Source of the DNA: Haberlea rhodopensis
Taxonomy: Eukaryota > Streptophyta > Magnoliopsida > Lamiales > Gesneriaceae
Length of the DNA: 64,000 nucleotides
Direction: 5' to 3'
NCBI GenBank assembly: GCA_907163345.1
Contig: CAJQUN010000911.1
Location: 83,819 to 147,818, forward strand
The notes under the pieces were generated by a model, which saw nothing but the letters and a program-made list of their open reading frames with translations, was not told the DNA's origin and did no database searches. Below, in pieces: positions 37,338 through 48,881 of the stretch (position 1 is the first letter of the stretch; the number at the start of each line of letters is the position of its first letter). Position numbers and translations under genes: made by a program.

Positions 37338-38764
37338 CAATGTTTAATCTTTTTTTATGGTGAGTCTTCAATCTACTTCTACCACTATTTAGTTAATTAA
37401 TTATATCATTCTGAACTGTCACAGCCGAAAGTGGAACTTTTCTGCAATAAATTAATAATTCATACATTATTTATAATTTCAATCATGTGATAATTTACAG
37501 TCTCAATTAATTACAATTAAGGCTATAATCTCAATAGATTAAAATATATTACCTGAATCAACTCATGCGTCAGTTGATTTAATCAAATAGTTAAGCATAT
37601 ACGCACTTAACTTAGCTATACCTGGGAGTAGACGAACCATGATTTCATCTCCGTTCGTTAAATGCATCAGGCGGACGCTGTAGACGAACCTGCAAAACTT
37701 GCCGGTCCGCCATTTGACCCTGAGTTTTGAAGTAGATTTGCAGACTTTTAAAATTCAGGGTATTTTGGGAGGAAAAATATTTTTGGATTATTTTTAAATA
37801 AAAAAACCTATATTTCAAAATGAATTCTTTCCAATTATTGAGCAAGTGCGTAGGAACATGATCACGAGCTCCAAATCTCATTAGAATAATAAAGCAGGTA
37901 TTGACACTTACGCTTGCCTCAACGATATCACATGCCCCTTTGAAAAAATGGCTAAAGTTTGATTCTTGTATAAAATTTTAAAAATCCTGCAGTCCATGAT
38001 AAATAAATAAATAAATAAATAAACAGGTATTATTAATGCTTAAAGTTTTTTGTTTTTGTAGTAAAATAATTAGTTGAACAATAATATATATCATGAGATA
38101 GAGGACTATTCAAAAAAAAAAAAAAACAAATTATTTGGTAGATATTGATGAATGTTGGAGTGTAATAATTGTCACTGTTTGAAAGAGCAATCAAAGCTTA
38201 GTGTTTATGCTGCTCTACGGTTAAAAATATTTGAGTTATAACATTATCAGCTGCTATAACTTTTGGTAAAGCGGTAAGCGTTCGATCCTACAATTAGTAT
38301 CAGAGTCAATGCCACGTGTTTGATTCTCATGAATTGCAAGATAGTACAATTATTGGGGGTTGTTGGAATGCAATAATTGTTCATGTTTGGATAGCGTGTT
38401 GTACTGTTAAAAAGATTTGAGTTACACTGTTACTAGCAGCTATAATTTTTGGTAAGCCTCAAACGCTCGTAAATATTCCTTGGCCCGTACTAGACGTTTC
38501 AACATCAACTTTTCTTTGAAAGTTCTTGATTAAAACCATTCTATAAAATATGTATTGTTTTCTTTCTTCATTAGTTTGGTTTGATCTATAAAATATGGAA
38601 CTTTCTTTCCCAATATATTTTATACATAAGTTTACTGATAAAAAAAATTAGATTTTGCATTAAAACTTGATATATATATACGCATCTTTTATGCCTGCAT
38701 TTACAGTACTGCATTGGCCTTACACAGATGATAATACAACATGAAAATGAGAATCATGTGGATA
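37338..38764. other. Intergenic between ankyrin genes 1 and 2
   Basis: It includes a diverged repeat pair of about 150 bp (38150-38290 and 38355-38470) sharing TTGAGTTA and GCTATAA text plus a GTTCGATCC box, possibly SINE-like. It also includes fragments resembling the upstream flank of the ankyrin genes (37810-38100). No exon is seen. Confidence 0.45.
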
Positions 38765-39139
38765 GGGTTTGGTTTACAGTACTGCACCACCGTCATGTTT
38801 GGTTTGCATGATAGGGTTTAATTCCATGTTTGGTTTGCATAAAGAAATTTTTTTTATCTCATTTTGTAGCAAAATGACATATTTATTAATTCCCAAAAAT
38901 TTTAACTTATTTACATTTACTTAATCACAAAAAATTTGAAATGATATCTGAATTTAAGATTCCCGTCAAAATTCGAAATTCAAAATTTTAAGGTATTTTA
39001 GACATTAGACTAAACAATAAAATTAATACATCATCTTATCATCCAAACCAAACATCGTATAACTTATCACACTATATTATTTATCATTATCTCATAATTT
39101 TAATCATTATATTATCTCATCCCGCAAATCAAACGACCC
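38765..39139. mobile_element. Probable Tourist/PIF-like MITE
   Basis: The subterminal text ATGTTTGGTTTGCATGATAG on the left is matched on the right by the reverse complement (GGGTCGTTTGATTTGCGGG and GATGTTTGGTTTGGATGAT). The interior is AT-rich with no coding capacity. The exact left end and target duplication are unclear. Confidence 0.4.
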
Positions 39140-39317
39140 AAGAGTATATTAAGTACAAAAAAAAAAAATTCCTTCTTGAACAAGATATTGATAGAAGGCG
39201 CAACGCCTTCAAACAACTTGGCATTACGAGTCGACCACACAATGTAGACTGCACAAGACAGTCAATTTTATTTATATTTCATGAACATATAAAATATAGA
39301 TAGCTATACCTAGCTAG

Positions 39318-42300
39318 CTAGGATAACAACCTACTATTTGAACGAAATAACCATCTGTTCCCGTAGGTGCAACGTAGTATGGTAACCAGAAGAGGATACT
39401 TTAGAGTTATAAACATGATTGGCACGGTAGCAAAGAACAGCAGAAGAACAATTACTGATGCTAATCCACCTTGATAGAAAATAAGACAGGTGCAGAAGGC
39501 AACCATCATCGCCACTATGGACACGAAAAGAGATGCCACCCCACTAACCAGCCAAAAAGGCAATGATTCCAGGAAATCATTTTCTGCATAACGGGACGTC
39601 AGTATGGACAGAAACATCAGCATTGATGTCAAAGAGGATAGGGTCGCCACTGCCTCGGACACAGGAAAAACAAGAAAAAGCCTCTGGTTTTGCAGATTTG
39701 GAGAACCGGCGTTGCTGTACCCACCAGGCACTGTAAAGGCAGTTGTGAAAACCACCGTGGCAATTAGCATCGCAACGAGCATGCACGATTTGGCCGTCTG
39801 CTTCATCATTTTTTCACCTTCTTTCATCAAACCTTGGTGCTCTGAGATGAATACATCGCATGGTGTTTGGCCTTGATTGTTTTTCATGTTTCTGTATGAA
39901 GGTTGGACCAACTTTTCGACTTCCTGAAACCACAATACTTCTCGTTGCATCTGAAGGGCTGCCCCTGGTATGAGATTGAGCTGATTTTGAGGGGCTAACC
40001 TGCCGGCCAAATGCAGTATGTTATTGCCTTCGGTGTCTATGTATGTCAGTATCAAATCTTTGACACCTTGTAGTTCATATGTTAAATTGAAGCATTGGAC
40101 ATGGCGATGCAAAACAGCAATATGAAATATGCTGTGTCTGGACTCGTTTACTTTGTACAGGAAATCTGGATATCGACGGATCAGTTCGACCAAGAATTCA
40201 TCATTTTCTGATTCTGCGGCTGTAAAAAGCAGTTTAGAATTAGCGTTTCCAAAAGATTCCACATTATTAGCTTGTCCGGTTTCGATATCATTTTCTTGAT
40301 GGCATGATGCCGTAAGATCCCAAAGATAATCGAGCAACGTATATGCATCCCACGGTTCCTCATCATCATCTGATGGGGACTGTACTTGCTTATGCAACTT
40401 CATGGTATGAGGCAGTAATGGATCTACTGCACATATGGTCGGAGGGAAAGATTCATGCATAAACAACACAAAAATCATTTAGAAAGGTAGATAAATATTT
40501 ATATAGCGAAATATATTTACAGAATCACTAACATGTGCGGGCAATGGTTCTCCAGCTGAGTCCTTGTTGCATACTGTCCCTAGGGCAACGAAATGCTAAT
40601 GGTTTCCGTGCAAGCACTTGTAAAGGTGTCTCGCCATTGCTGTCTTCAACTCCAGCTAGCTTGTGATTTTGTTGTAGGATTCTCATAGCCAGATCTGCAT
40701 CCATGAATTGTTTAATGCAAATTAAATGAAACATGTTTAATGAGAATTAAATGAAACCATGTAGAGTTAATTGCTTACCATACAACCCAGAGTCGATGGA
40801 TCTTGTGAGAAGCTCAATTTGATCCTTTGAATCCCAAGTCCCAAAACCGGATAATTGGAAAAGGTAATCGACCATTTCGTGGTGGTCTAACATGGCCGCC
40901 ATGTAGAGTGCGGTGACACCCTCACAACCATGGATAGTGGGCAAATTTTGGTTCTTCTCTACCATTAACTCGGCAATAAGGACATGTCCAGCGACGGCTG
41001 CAAAACTGAGTGCAGTGTTTCCCTTATGATTCTGTATTTCCAGTGTGACAGAAGATTGATCGCCCATCATTTCCAAAAAATTAACAACAAAGGAGGCATG
41101 CCCTTCCAAAGCAGCTATATGCAATGCAGTTTCTCCCCCTTCTGTTATGCGATCTTTACCCAATGACATGTCGTTGGTCAACAAACTTTTAGCAGCCTCC
41201 CAGTCACCCTTCAATGCAGCTTTGTGCAGAGGAACACACCCATCCATATATCTTGCATCTGTGCACAAACCAACTCGACATCAAATATATTTTTAAACAT
41301 GGAATGCTTTTCGATAGATAAACGTTACTTGGTTGAAGAACTAATATAAAAAAAGGAAATATCCACAAAATGGTCATATGCCATTTAATATATATGCCTT
41401 CACGATCACATTAAAATAGTGTAGTCCATGCAAGCAAAGACCGTAAGCGATCGCAAGCTGCACAATTTAAAAGAATTCATTTATGTTTGGGAATTTTTAA
41501 TATGGCATATTATAATCGATTTTGTTGATGATTATAATATTTGGTGAAGTCGTTAACAATAATTTAAGGTTACATGGAACCTTAGAAAGGCATGACTACA
41601 CAATTGGGTTAATTTCAACTATTTATAAAGAAATGGTATGCGTTGTGTAATACACGAGTATGATAAATTATTATTGATACTAGAAAGGAGTCCGAGCTAT
41701 GATGAGGATATGAGCGAGGTACCAGTATTGGTTGATAATGATGAATTTATACAATAGATACATATTTATATATTAAATGCTCGTATGTGAGCATTGAGAT
41801 GAGTGTATATGTGTTGTATAATTGTCTTAGATATTTCTCTTTTTATTTGGGCATGTCATGCAATTGATATATGTTTATAATTGCAAAATGAAAATGAGAG
41901 TATGATTATTGCATTATTAAGTGTATACATATGCGTATTGAGTTGTGTTGGAAATCGTGTTTACGAGGGATTATGTCGAAAATTTTATAGAAGTAATGAC
42001 TCGTTTATTGGAACTTTTTAAATTTTTTTAAAAATAAATAAAACAGCCAGAGAGGATGAGAACTAAAAATTGTGTTTTTAAAGTTTCTGTTGGTACTTCA
42101 GATTCTCTTTAACAAATCATTTCTCAGTTCTAACTATTGCATACAAATACAAATTTTTTTCTGTACGTTGGAAAAAAAAAACTGAACTTATAAAATAAGT
42201 AAAATTAATTGTAAGGCGAGGGGATTATGCATGCATGGTCCATATTTTTCTTGTAAAAATCTTCTGTCCGGACCACTGAGCCCACCTCATGCACCCACCA

Positions 42301-42456
42301 CTTTGTTCTGGAGCAGTAAACCTTCGATCCATAGCCATAGATATTCTAAAAATTACAGACAGTTTAATACTTACAAGCTGATGAAAGAAATCGAGTGGTT
42401 CTTCGTTTGAGCTTTAACTTCTCATGGATCACTTCTTTCGATTGGTAACCTCCCAT
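39318..42456 (-). CDS. Ankyrin-repeat membrane protein with PGG domain, copy 2
   Basis: Four minus-strand exons, 42456-42375, 41258-40779, 40694-40533 and 40426-39318, give 610 residues. It is closely similar to the gene at 32870-35057 exon by exon, including exon sizes (82, 480 and 162 bp) and the CAT|GTTAGT donor. The same ankyrin repeats are seen (HKAALKGDWEAAKSLL, GGETALHIAALEGHASFVV, GVTALYMAAMLDHHEMVDYL), then the PGG domain (KSCMLVAMLIATVVFTTAFT, VPGGYSNAG) and four membrane spans. The last exon is five codons longer. Intron 1 has grown to about 1.1 kb. It is intact and probably functional, with a role as for copy 1. Its 5' flank is interrupted about 515 bp upstream by the transposon nest. 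Confidence 0.9.
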
Positions 42457-42930
42457 TTCTCCGATTCTCTTAAACCGGCAACACCTATATGTAAAAAGTC
42501 AAATTAATGATCATCAAAAACAAATCTCAATTAATTATTGGTTGCATTGATTTTTGTTATATTGATCGACGATGATGCCAGTTATTTTATTTTACAAATA
42601 CCCATGCACACACCATGTGAGATATCTACAATTTCAACATAATTTCTTCCATTTTTCACAGTCTAGTGAAATTTGTGAGTATATATATCTCAGTTTGTGA
42701 ATCAAGAAGAATGAAAGGATAATTAGTAACGTACGTACCCGACAGCTAGAAGGATGGAGCGAAGAGAAAAATGATTGGCAGAGTTTCCTTCGCTGCAGAT
42801 TTAACACTGGAAGGAGTGAGTGTGATTTTGGAGTTTCTCTGTAATGGTCTAGGTCAATGCCGAAAATACCAAGTAATTTCATTGCTCACGAAACATCAGT
42901 TTTATATATATTGCTTAATTTTTTTAGAAT

Positions 42931-43084
42931 GATAAAGCAGGTATTATTGCTTAATTTTTTTTGTTATTTTTAGGGATGTACGTGGGTAGGCATTAAAATC
43001 CATCTAATTTAAATACATATGATTGTTAAATTGTCAAACCACGACAACATAATAAATATACAAAATCGCTTTGTTCAAGTTAAT
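42931..43084. repeat. 154-bp direct repeat flanking the 15-kb insertion, left copy
   Basis: This 154-bp stretch is repeated base for base at 58223-58376. It spans the junction between the ankyrin-gene flank (GATAAAGCAGGTATTATTGC) and the first 114 bp of a hAT-like element (TAGGGATGTACGTGGGTAGG). Confidence 0.95.
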
Positions 43085-43086
43085 AT

Positions 43087-43205
43087 TGGTCACGCCAACC
43101 CAGTTGGCGTGACCATTATTTCACGCCAACTGGTTCCAGCTTTTTTGCAAGTTGGCGTGAACGGGTCACGCCAACTGGTCACGCCAACTGAGTTGGCGTG
43201 ACTTG
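43087..43205. repeat. Palindrome array, left end of the MULE
   Basis: It has complete or partial palindromes of the GTCACGCCAAC / GTTGGCGTGAC type: one at 43089-43115, a half site at 43121, and a compound block at 43148-43203. The motif is the same as at the right end, so these act as or derive from the terminal inverted repeats. Confidence 0.85.
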
Positions 43206-43555
43206 GTGTTATAAAATTTTCGCGCACCCTTCTTCTTCGGCAACCTCTTCGGCAACCTCATCTTACAATCTAAATTTTCTTCCTCACCAACCTCCAAGTT
43301 ACAATCGTTTTTTTCTCATTTTGCTTCCAGTCACTTCATAGTTTCAGAATTTAGAGGTAAAAATCATGTTGCCGTATAGTAATTTCTATCATACTTTTTC
43401 GCTGCCGTCCGCCGTCGCCGTTGTCGCCGGTTGCTGATGGCTGGTGGTTGTCGGCGGTAGCATATATGCTTCGTCATGTTTTATCAGTTTTAATTTATTT
43501 TGTTTACTTTATGTTGTCTATATGTACTAATATATTTTTTGTTTCATATAATAGG

Positions 43556-45080
43556 ATGGATCCGATGACCGTACCAGGCCCGATCGATGATCATCTGTTG
43601 TCATTGCAGTCATGTCATCGTTCTGAAGATGTATGGGCAGGTGATATTGATCGGCCATTGCGTGTGAGAAATCCGAGCAGCTATTTTTGGGATCTTTGCC
43701 CATTAGACATACGTGTTGTAAGTATGTTAAATGAGTTTGGGTTTTATGGTGTATATAGGTGTAATAAGATTACCATTGACCCTCATCTAATCACGGCGTT
43801 AGTAGAGAGATGGCGTCGTGAAACACATACATTCCATCTGAGATCTGGAGAGGCGACTATTACACTGCAAGACATTGCAGTTATTTGGGGTCTGCCAATA
43901 AATGGTCTTGCAGTGTCAGGTGCCAATTTTGATAAGACAATACCCGAGTGGCAAGAATATTGTGATCGTCATTTGGGATTTACACCAGATCCGGGTCACT
44001 TTAAAGGTGCATGTTTGTTAATGTCTGCGTTGAGTCATCATTTAATAGTAAATCGCATCCATTTGCATAGTACGGCGGATGAGGTTGCTAAATATGCACG
44101 AGGTTGTGCATTATTAATGATAGGTGGGATTATGTGCCCTGATAGCTCTGGCAATACTGTAAAATTATTATACATACAGAAGTTAGAAGATATCAGTTCT
44201 GTTGGTAATTTTAGCTGGGGTAGTGTTGTGCTGGCATTCTTATATCGTGAGTTGTGCACTTCAGCGGAGAGAGGGAAAAAAGTAATATGTGGTGCATTAC
44301 AACTCCTACAGGTAATCGTTACCTTTATTTTAAAATACTGAAAAAATATATCTTGCATATTTAATTTATATATTCTTCATGTTAATGTTTTAGATTTGGG
44401 CATGGTCCCGGCTCGAAAGTTTAGCTCCTCAACTAGGACGCCCGAGAATTGATATTGGGCCAATACCAATCGACGAGGACAATTACTTACCTATCGCTCC
44501 ATATGGTGCAAGGTGATGTATTACAAATTATGTTGCAATGTATAATATTATATTTAATATTTTGTTATATAATTTATGTTTTTTTATGATGATTATGAGT
44601 ACACAGGTGGACATGTAAAGTAAGATTTACAGAAACTGGCACACATTCATTACGAATTATTAGGGACATCCTTGACCAGCAGCCATTAAGCCAAGTAATT
44701 TTATTTTTTATGTTAATGTATAAAACATAATAGTTTTTTTACATTATTTTAATGTAATACTATATTTACAGTTTAATTGGCAGCCGTACCCTGATGATTG
44801 TATTGAAGGACTGCATACTGAGTTATGGACATACAGCGGCCCACTGATTTTGTATGACATAGTTGAGATGCATCGTCCTGAGCGGGTTTTTCGTCAATTC
44901 GGCATGATACAAAACATCCCACCAGATCCACGGTTAGGGGATGATATATTACATGTAGTTAACCGCAGGGGTAAAACAAATAATGACTGGTCTGCACACC
45001 ATAGGCGGTACATGACTATATGGGTTAATGCACATGCTCATACAGTGGACAGCCCGCGATACAGTCGGCTGCTGCAATAA
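43556..45080 (+). CDS. Plant mobile domain (PMD) protein carried by the MULE
   Basis: Four exons, 43556-44311, 44394-44512, 44607-44694 and 44772-45080, give about 423 residues in continuous phase. Family text includes WRRETHTFHLRSGEATITL, QDIAVIWGLPINGLAV, IWAWSRLESLAPQL, PYGARWTCKVRF and YDIVEMHRPERVFRQFGMIQ. This is the PMD fold (aminotransferase-like, PF10536), found in Arabidopsis MAIN/MAIL proteins and in many plant transposons. Its function is unknown; MAIN/MAIL are needed for meristem and genome stability and transposon silencing. The gene meets the transposase tail-to-tail at about 45030-45080, and its last residues there are probably not native, so the C terminus looks cut short. 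An upstream open stretch from 43421 lacks an ATG, hence the start at 43556. Confidence 0.82.
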
Positions 45081-45327
45081 GGCCCGGATGTCGATCAGAA
45101 ATCAAACACACGCCACCAGATTCTCTAATAATGTGTTTGCTAACCATCTCCAAGAACCATTTCCATGACAAAAAGTTCTCTTCATCGACAATTGAAAATG
45201 CCAGCGGTAACACTTGATTATTCGCGTCCATGGAGACATCAATCAACATCTTATGCTGATATTTTACATATAGATGTGTGCCATCCACTGTAATAACTTG
45301 ACGACAGTGGCGGAAATCATCTATACA

Positions 45328-46897
45328 TGTAAAGACCCGGAAATTTGAGGTATTCATTAAATTAAAATATTTTGGCTCAAGTTAAAACCTTATTTATTTT
45401 ATTATTATTAAATGGCATAAGATGACTTAAACTTTATTATTTAATTTCCTTGTAGAATTAAATATTCCTAGGTTCTATAATTACCATCACAATCTATGCA
45501 AGTATTGATATCATTAATTCAAAGATTTCCATCATATTTTACTAGCATCTAAAAATCAAAAATTTCATTATTTATCAAGAGTTTTGGGAAAGATTTTTAT
45601 ACCATAAATTCAAGAATCTCAGCCTCAATTGTTCGAAAATCTGTATCATTATTTTCGAAAATTACAAGCCTTAATTCCAACAAAACATTCACCTTATATG
45701 CTCTCAAAAATCAATACCATATTAGCATCAATTATGCACCGATTTTTATACCATATTGCTCACCAAAAATCTGCATGTTTTAGCAACAAAAATCTGCACA
45801 GATTGTATACCAATAATTTCGAAATTCTTCCACCTTTATCTCATGATTTTTAGTTGAAATTATAAATAGGAGTCCACCATAGATTATTGACCTAGCATAA
45901 CCTTTCTCCTCCATCACCATTATTTCGAAAATCCCTTCCTTTCAGCAACTTATAGCCGAAAACTATAGCCTCAATTCTACCAATAATTCGACCACTTCAA
46001 GGCTTAGGAATGAAGGAATTCGTGTCGTTTTCGCACCCTTAATCGTTCAAACATCTATAATCGCTGTAAGTGGGTTTTTGCTAGTATTCGTTTCGTTTTC
46101 TAAAAATGATTGTATGTATGCTTTTAAATCTCAATCGATATGAATTTATTTTGAAATTATGCAAGTAGTAATTTTTAAGCACTTTAAACTTTGAAATCTG
46201 ATTGGAAGTGGATTCCTTTATGACCCTGATGCGGTGGGATATAACCGTTTACATGACCTTATACGGTGGTTAACCGTTGTTTCTGGAATGTCCAGACCCT
46301 TTATTCGTGGGTAAGTCGATGCATGACCTCTTCTCTAGGAGGGATAATTATAGAGACTGATATCAGTACCAAGAGGAAACTAGAAATTTACTGTGCTTAA
46401 GTATATGAAAATTATGAACGATTGATATGTTATGATTATGGCTCGATGGAGCAATTATGTTAAGATGCATTCATATCAATATATGTTTGATTAAGACATA
46501 TATGTTTTTGGAAAATTATGAAAAATATATTACTGTCATATCGATTGGCCCCCGCTTGCTGAGTGTTTTCCAAAACACTCACCCCTTACTCTACATCCCC
46601 AGATAAAGCTGAGGAAGAAGTTGAAGCCGAAGAAGATCACCAATTTTGGGGTTGGTGATATATCCGCTGCGTAATTCTGAGAATTAAGATTCCAAGACTT
46701 TATTTAAGTACGATTTTACTATTTAAGTTGTTAAGTTTTAATTCCGCGTTTTTTTAATTCAGTTGTAAAGACGATGTTTTCACTTTTATGGAATATAGAC
46801 TGGCTTTTGGTTATTAAGATATTACGAGGCTTATTGATTTTTAATTGTTATTGGAAATCAATGCCGGTGTTATTGACCCCGGTCTCGGGGCGTGACA
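45328..46897 (+). repeat. 5' LTR of the gypsy element
   Basis: 1,570 bp, starting TGTAAAGACCCGG and ending CGGGGCGTGACA. The 3' LTR repeats it almost exactly, except for a small deletion next to the 3' terminus and the nested solo LTR. Confidence 0.95.
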
Positions 46898-46903
46898 TTT
46901 TAG

Positions 46904-46915
46904 TGGTATCAGAGC
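46904..46915 (+). promoter_or_regulatory. Primer-binding site (initiator-Met tRNA)
   Basis: TGGTATCAGAGC, six bases after the 5' LTR, is complementary to the 3' end of plant initiator methionine tRNA, the usual primer for reverse transcription in this group. Confidence 0.9.
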
Positions 46916-47744
46916 TAGCCAGGTTCCATAATCTCGCTGGAAAAAGATCGATTCACGATAATTACGATAATCGAAAGTTCAATCTGATTGATCACGTGAA
47001 TACGAAATTTGTTAACTTTTTAAAAAAAATTAGTTTCTGATTTTTTTTTTAGTATTTCGAAAATTTTAAAATTTTTCTTTCGGAAAATGAATTTAGGAAA
47101 AATCCAAAACCCTAGGCTCCTCGCCGCCGCCGCCGATTGCCGTTAACCTTCGACCAGTGTATCATTGGAATCGTCTCTTCCAGTCGATCTCACTGTCCAA
47201 ATTTCAGATCGATCGGACTTCATTTGCCCGATCAATTTCGCATTTTAAATCTAAGAACCCTAATCCCCAAATTATCTCGTTTCCCGATTTTCTGATCATA
47301 TCTTGATCGTTTTGAAAATTAAAAATTGTATTCTGATCGTCTGAACAAGTCGATCAAAAGCCCTTTATCAATTTCAAAATTCGACCACTGGGAGATTTCC
47401 GGAATTCAGATCGAATTCGAGTCCAAGAACCCTATTAGCCACGAAATTTCTTATCTCGATTTCTTAAGTTCCGAAACATTTTTGTTCGAATTAAATTTGT
47501 AATTACGATCCTTATTCTTTTTCGATCAGAAGCCCTCTGCCAATTTTGAATTCCAGTCTTCGATTTAGGGCTAATTTTGGAACCCTAATTTTGGGTTATG
47601 AACCCTAATTTTCGATTTTAAAAAAAAAAAAAAATTTCCAGAAGGCAAAATTCGAAATTTTTGCTTCATGCTATTATTTTTTTTTTTTAAATGATAATTT
47701 GTCAAGTATTTAATTGGACCTTAGATCCTAATGTATTGTAGGAG

Positions 47745-48881
47745 ATGGTCGGTCGTCCTGTGCGTAACAACCGTAACCCCAACTACGCTGCCCCTCCTAA
47801 CACTAATGAGGAAAGATCGAATGGAAACCAAAATCCTCCAGAACCCCCGAGGATGGGTCTAAGTCGTGAGGACATGACAGTTATAGCCACCATTGTGGCC
47901 ACAACACTACAAGGTCTGGCTAACCCCGCTATTAATCAGCAACAGCAGCAGCCAGCGCCACATCCGCAGGGAGTGAAGTACCATTATGAATCACTGCGAA
48001 AGAACAGAGTTCCAACCTTCGACGGCAACTCAGACCCAGAGATGGCCCAAAACTGGCTTAAGGAAGTGGAAAATCACCACAGGCTACTGGAAGTGCCGGA
48101 GCATATCAAGGTGGAAGTCACAACATCGTTTCTCGTTGATCAAGCTGGAAAATGGTGGGAAAACATGTCACCACTTATGTTAGAAGCGGGACCTATCACA
48201 TGGCAAAGGTTCCGAAGTACATTTCTAAAGCAGTACTTCCCAACAGCTGTACAAAATCAGAAGCTGAGAGAATTTGAGAACTTGACTCAAACTCCTGACA
48301 TGTCAGTGGTAGATTATACCGCAAAGTTCAACGCACTGGGAACGTATGCACCTAGTATCATGGCAGATGAGACCTTGAAGCTCCATCGCTTCAGGATTGG
48401 ACTGAGCAGTCGTATCCAATCCGCCCTTGCGATTTTTGAAACCGCAAACTTTGGAGATCTAATGGGAGCAGCCATCAGGGCTGAAGCTGATATAAAGCGT
48501 CGCGAAGAGGAATTCAAGCGCAAGCGACCTTCCCCTAACCAGCATGCTACTATTGGTCACAATTCCAAGCGTCTTAATCAGTCCAACAACCAGCGAAAAG
48601 GACCAATACTCGGCCCAAACCAACAGAGGTTTCCAAAATGTTCAAACTGTGGCTATCATCATCCCGGAGAATGCCTTAAAGGAAAGGGAGCATGTTTCAG
48701 ATGTGGAAAGTTAGGACACAGGATAGCTGAATGCCCTGAACCTGATGTAAAGGGGACAACTGCAAGAAATGGCGGTCCTCCGATCAAACCCAGGGAGAAC
48801 AAACCGAATGCCCGTGTCTTTGCCATATCAAATGAGGAGGCAGAGACGCAAATGACGTCGTGGCAGGTACCATTTTATTAA
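47745..48881 (+). CDS. gag: Gag capsid/nucleocapsid protein of the gypsy element
   Basis: 378 residues. A Gln/Asn/Pro-rich N terminus is followed by the retrotransposon gag region (FDGNSDPEMAQNWLKEVE, WQRFRSTFLKQYFP, about residues 95-230). A basic segment and zinc knuckles follow: a degenerate first one (CSNCGYHHPGEC, about 298) and a canonical CX2CX4HX4C (CFRCGKLGHRIAEC, about 317). It packages the RNA in cytoplasmic particles. The last residues (after about 48846) are out of the frame expected for the protease junction. The next frame overlaps by 22 bp and is in the -1 register, which fits either a programmed frameshift or a one-base loss in this copy. Confidence 0.93.
   Translation: MVGRPVRNNRNPNYAAPPNTNEERSNGNQNPPEPPRMGLSREDMTVIATIVATTLQGLANPAINQQQQQPAPHPQGVKYHYESLRKNRVPTFDGNSDPEMAQNWLKEVENHHRLLEVPEHIKVEVTTSFLVDQAGKWWENMSPLMLEAGPITWQRFRSTFLKQYFPTAVQNQKLREFENLTQTPDMSVVDYTAKFNALGTYAPSIMADETLKLHRFRIGLSSRIQSALAIFETANFGDLMGAAIRAEADIKRREEEFKRKRPSPNQHATIGHNSKRLNQSNNQRKGPILGPNQQRFPKCSNCGYHHPGECLKGKGACFRCGKLGHRIAECPEPDVKGTTARNGGPPIKPRENKPNARVFAISNEEAETQMTSWQVPFY

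Noticed and set aside
38150..38470. SINE candidates with a GTTCGATCC B-box-like motif
   Set aside because: No A box at the right distance, no poly-A or poly-T tail with target duplication. Left as an unclassified repeat.
43421..43555. N-terminal extension of the PMD protein
   Set aside because: It would need a non-ATG start. The ATG at 43556 begins the conserved part, and an AG just before it could be a leader-intron acceptor.
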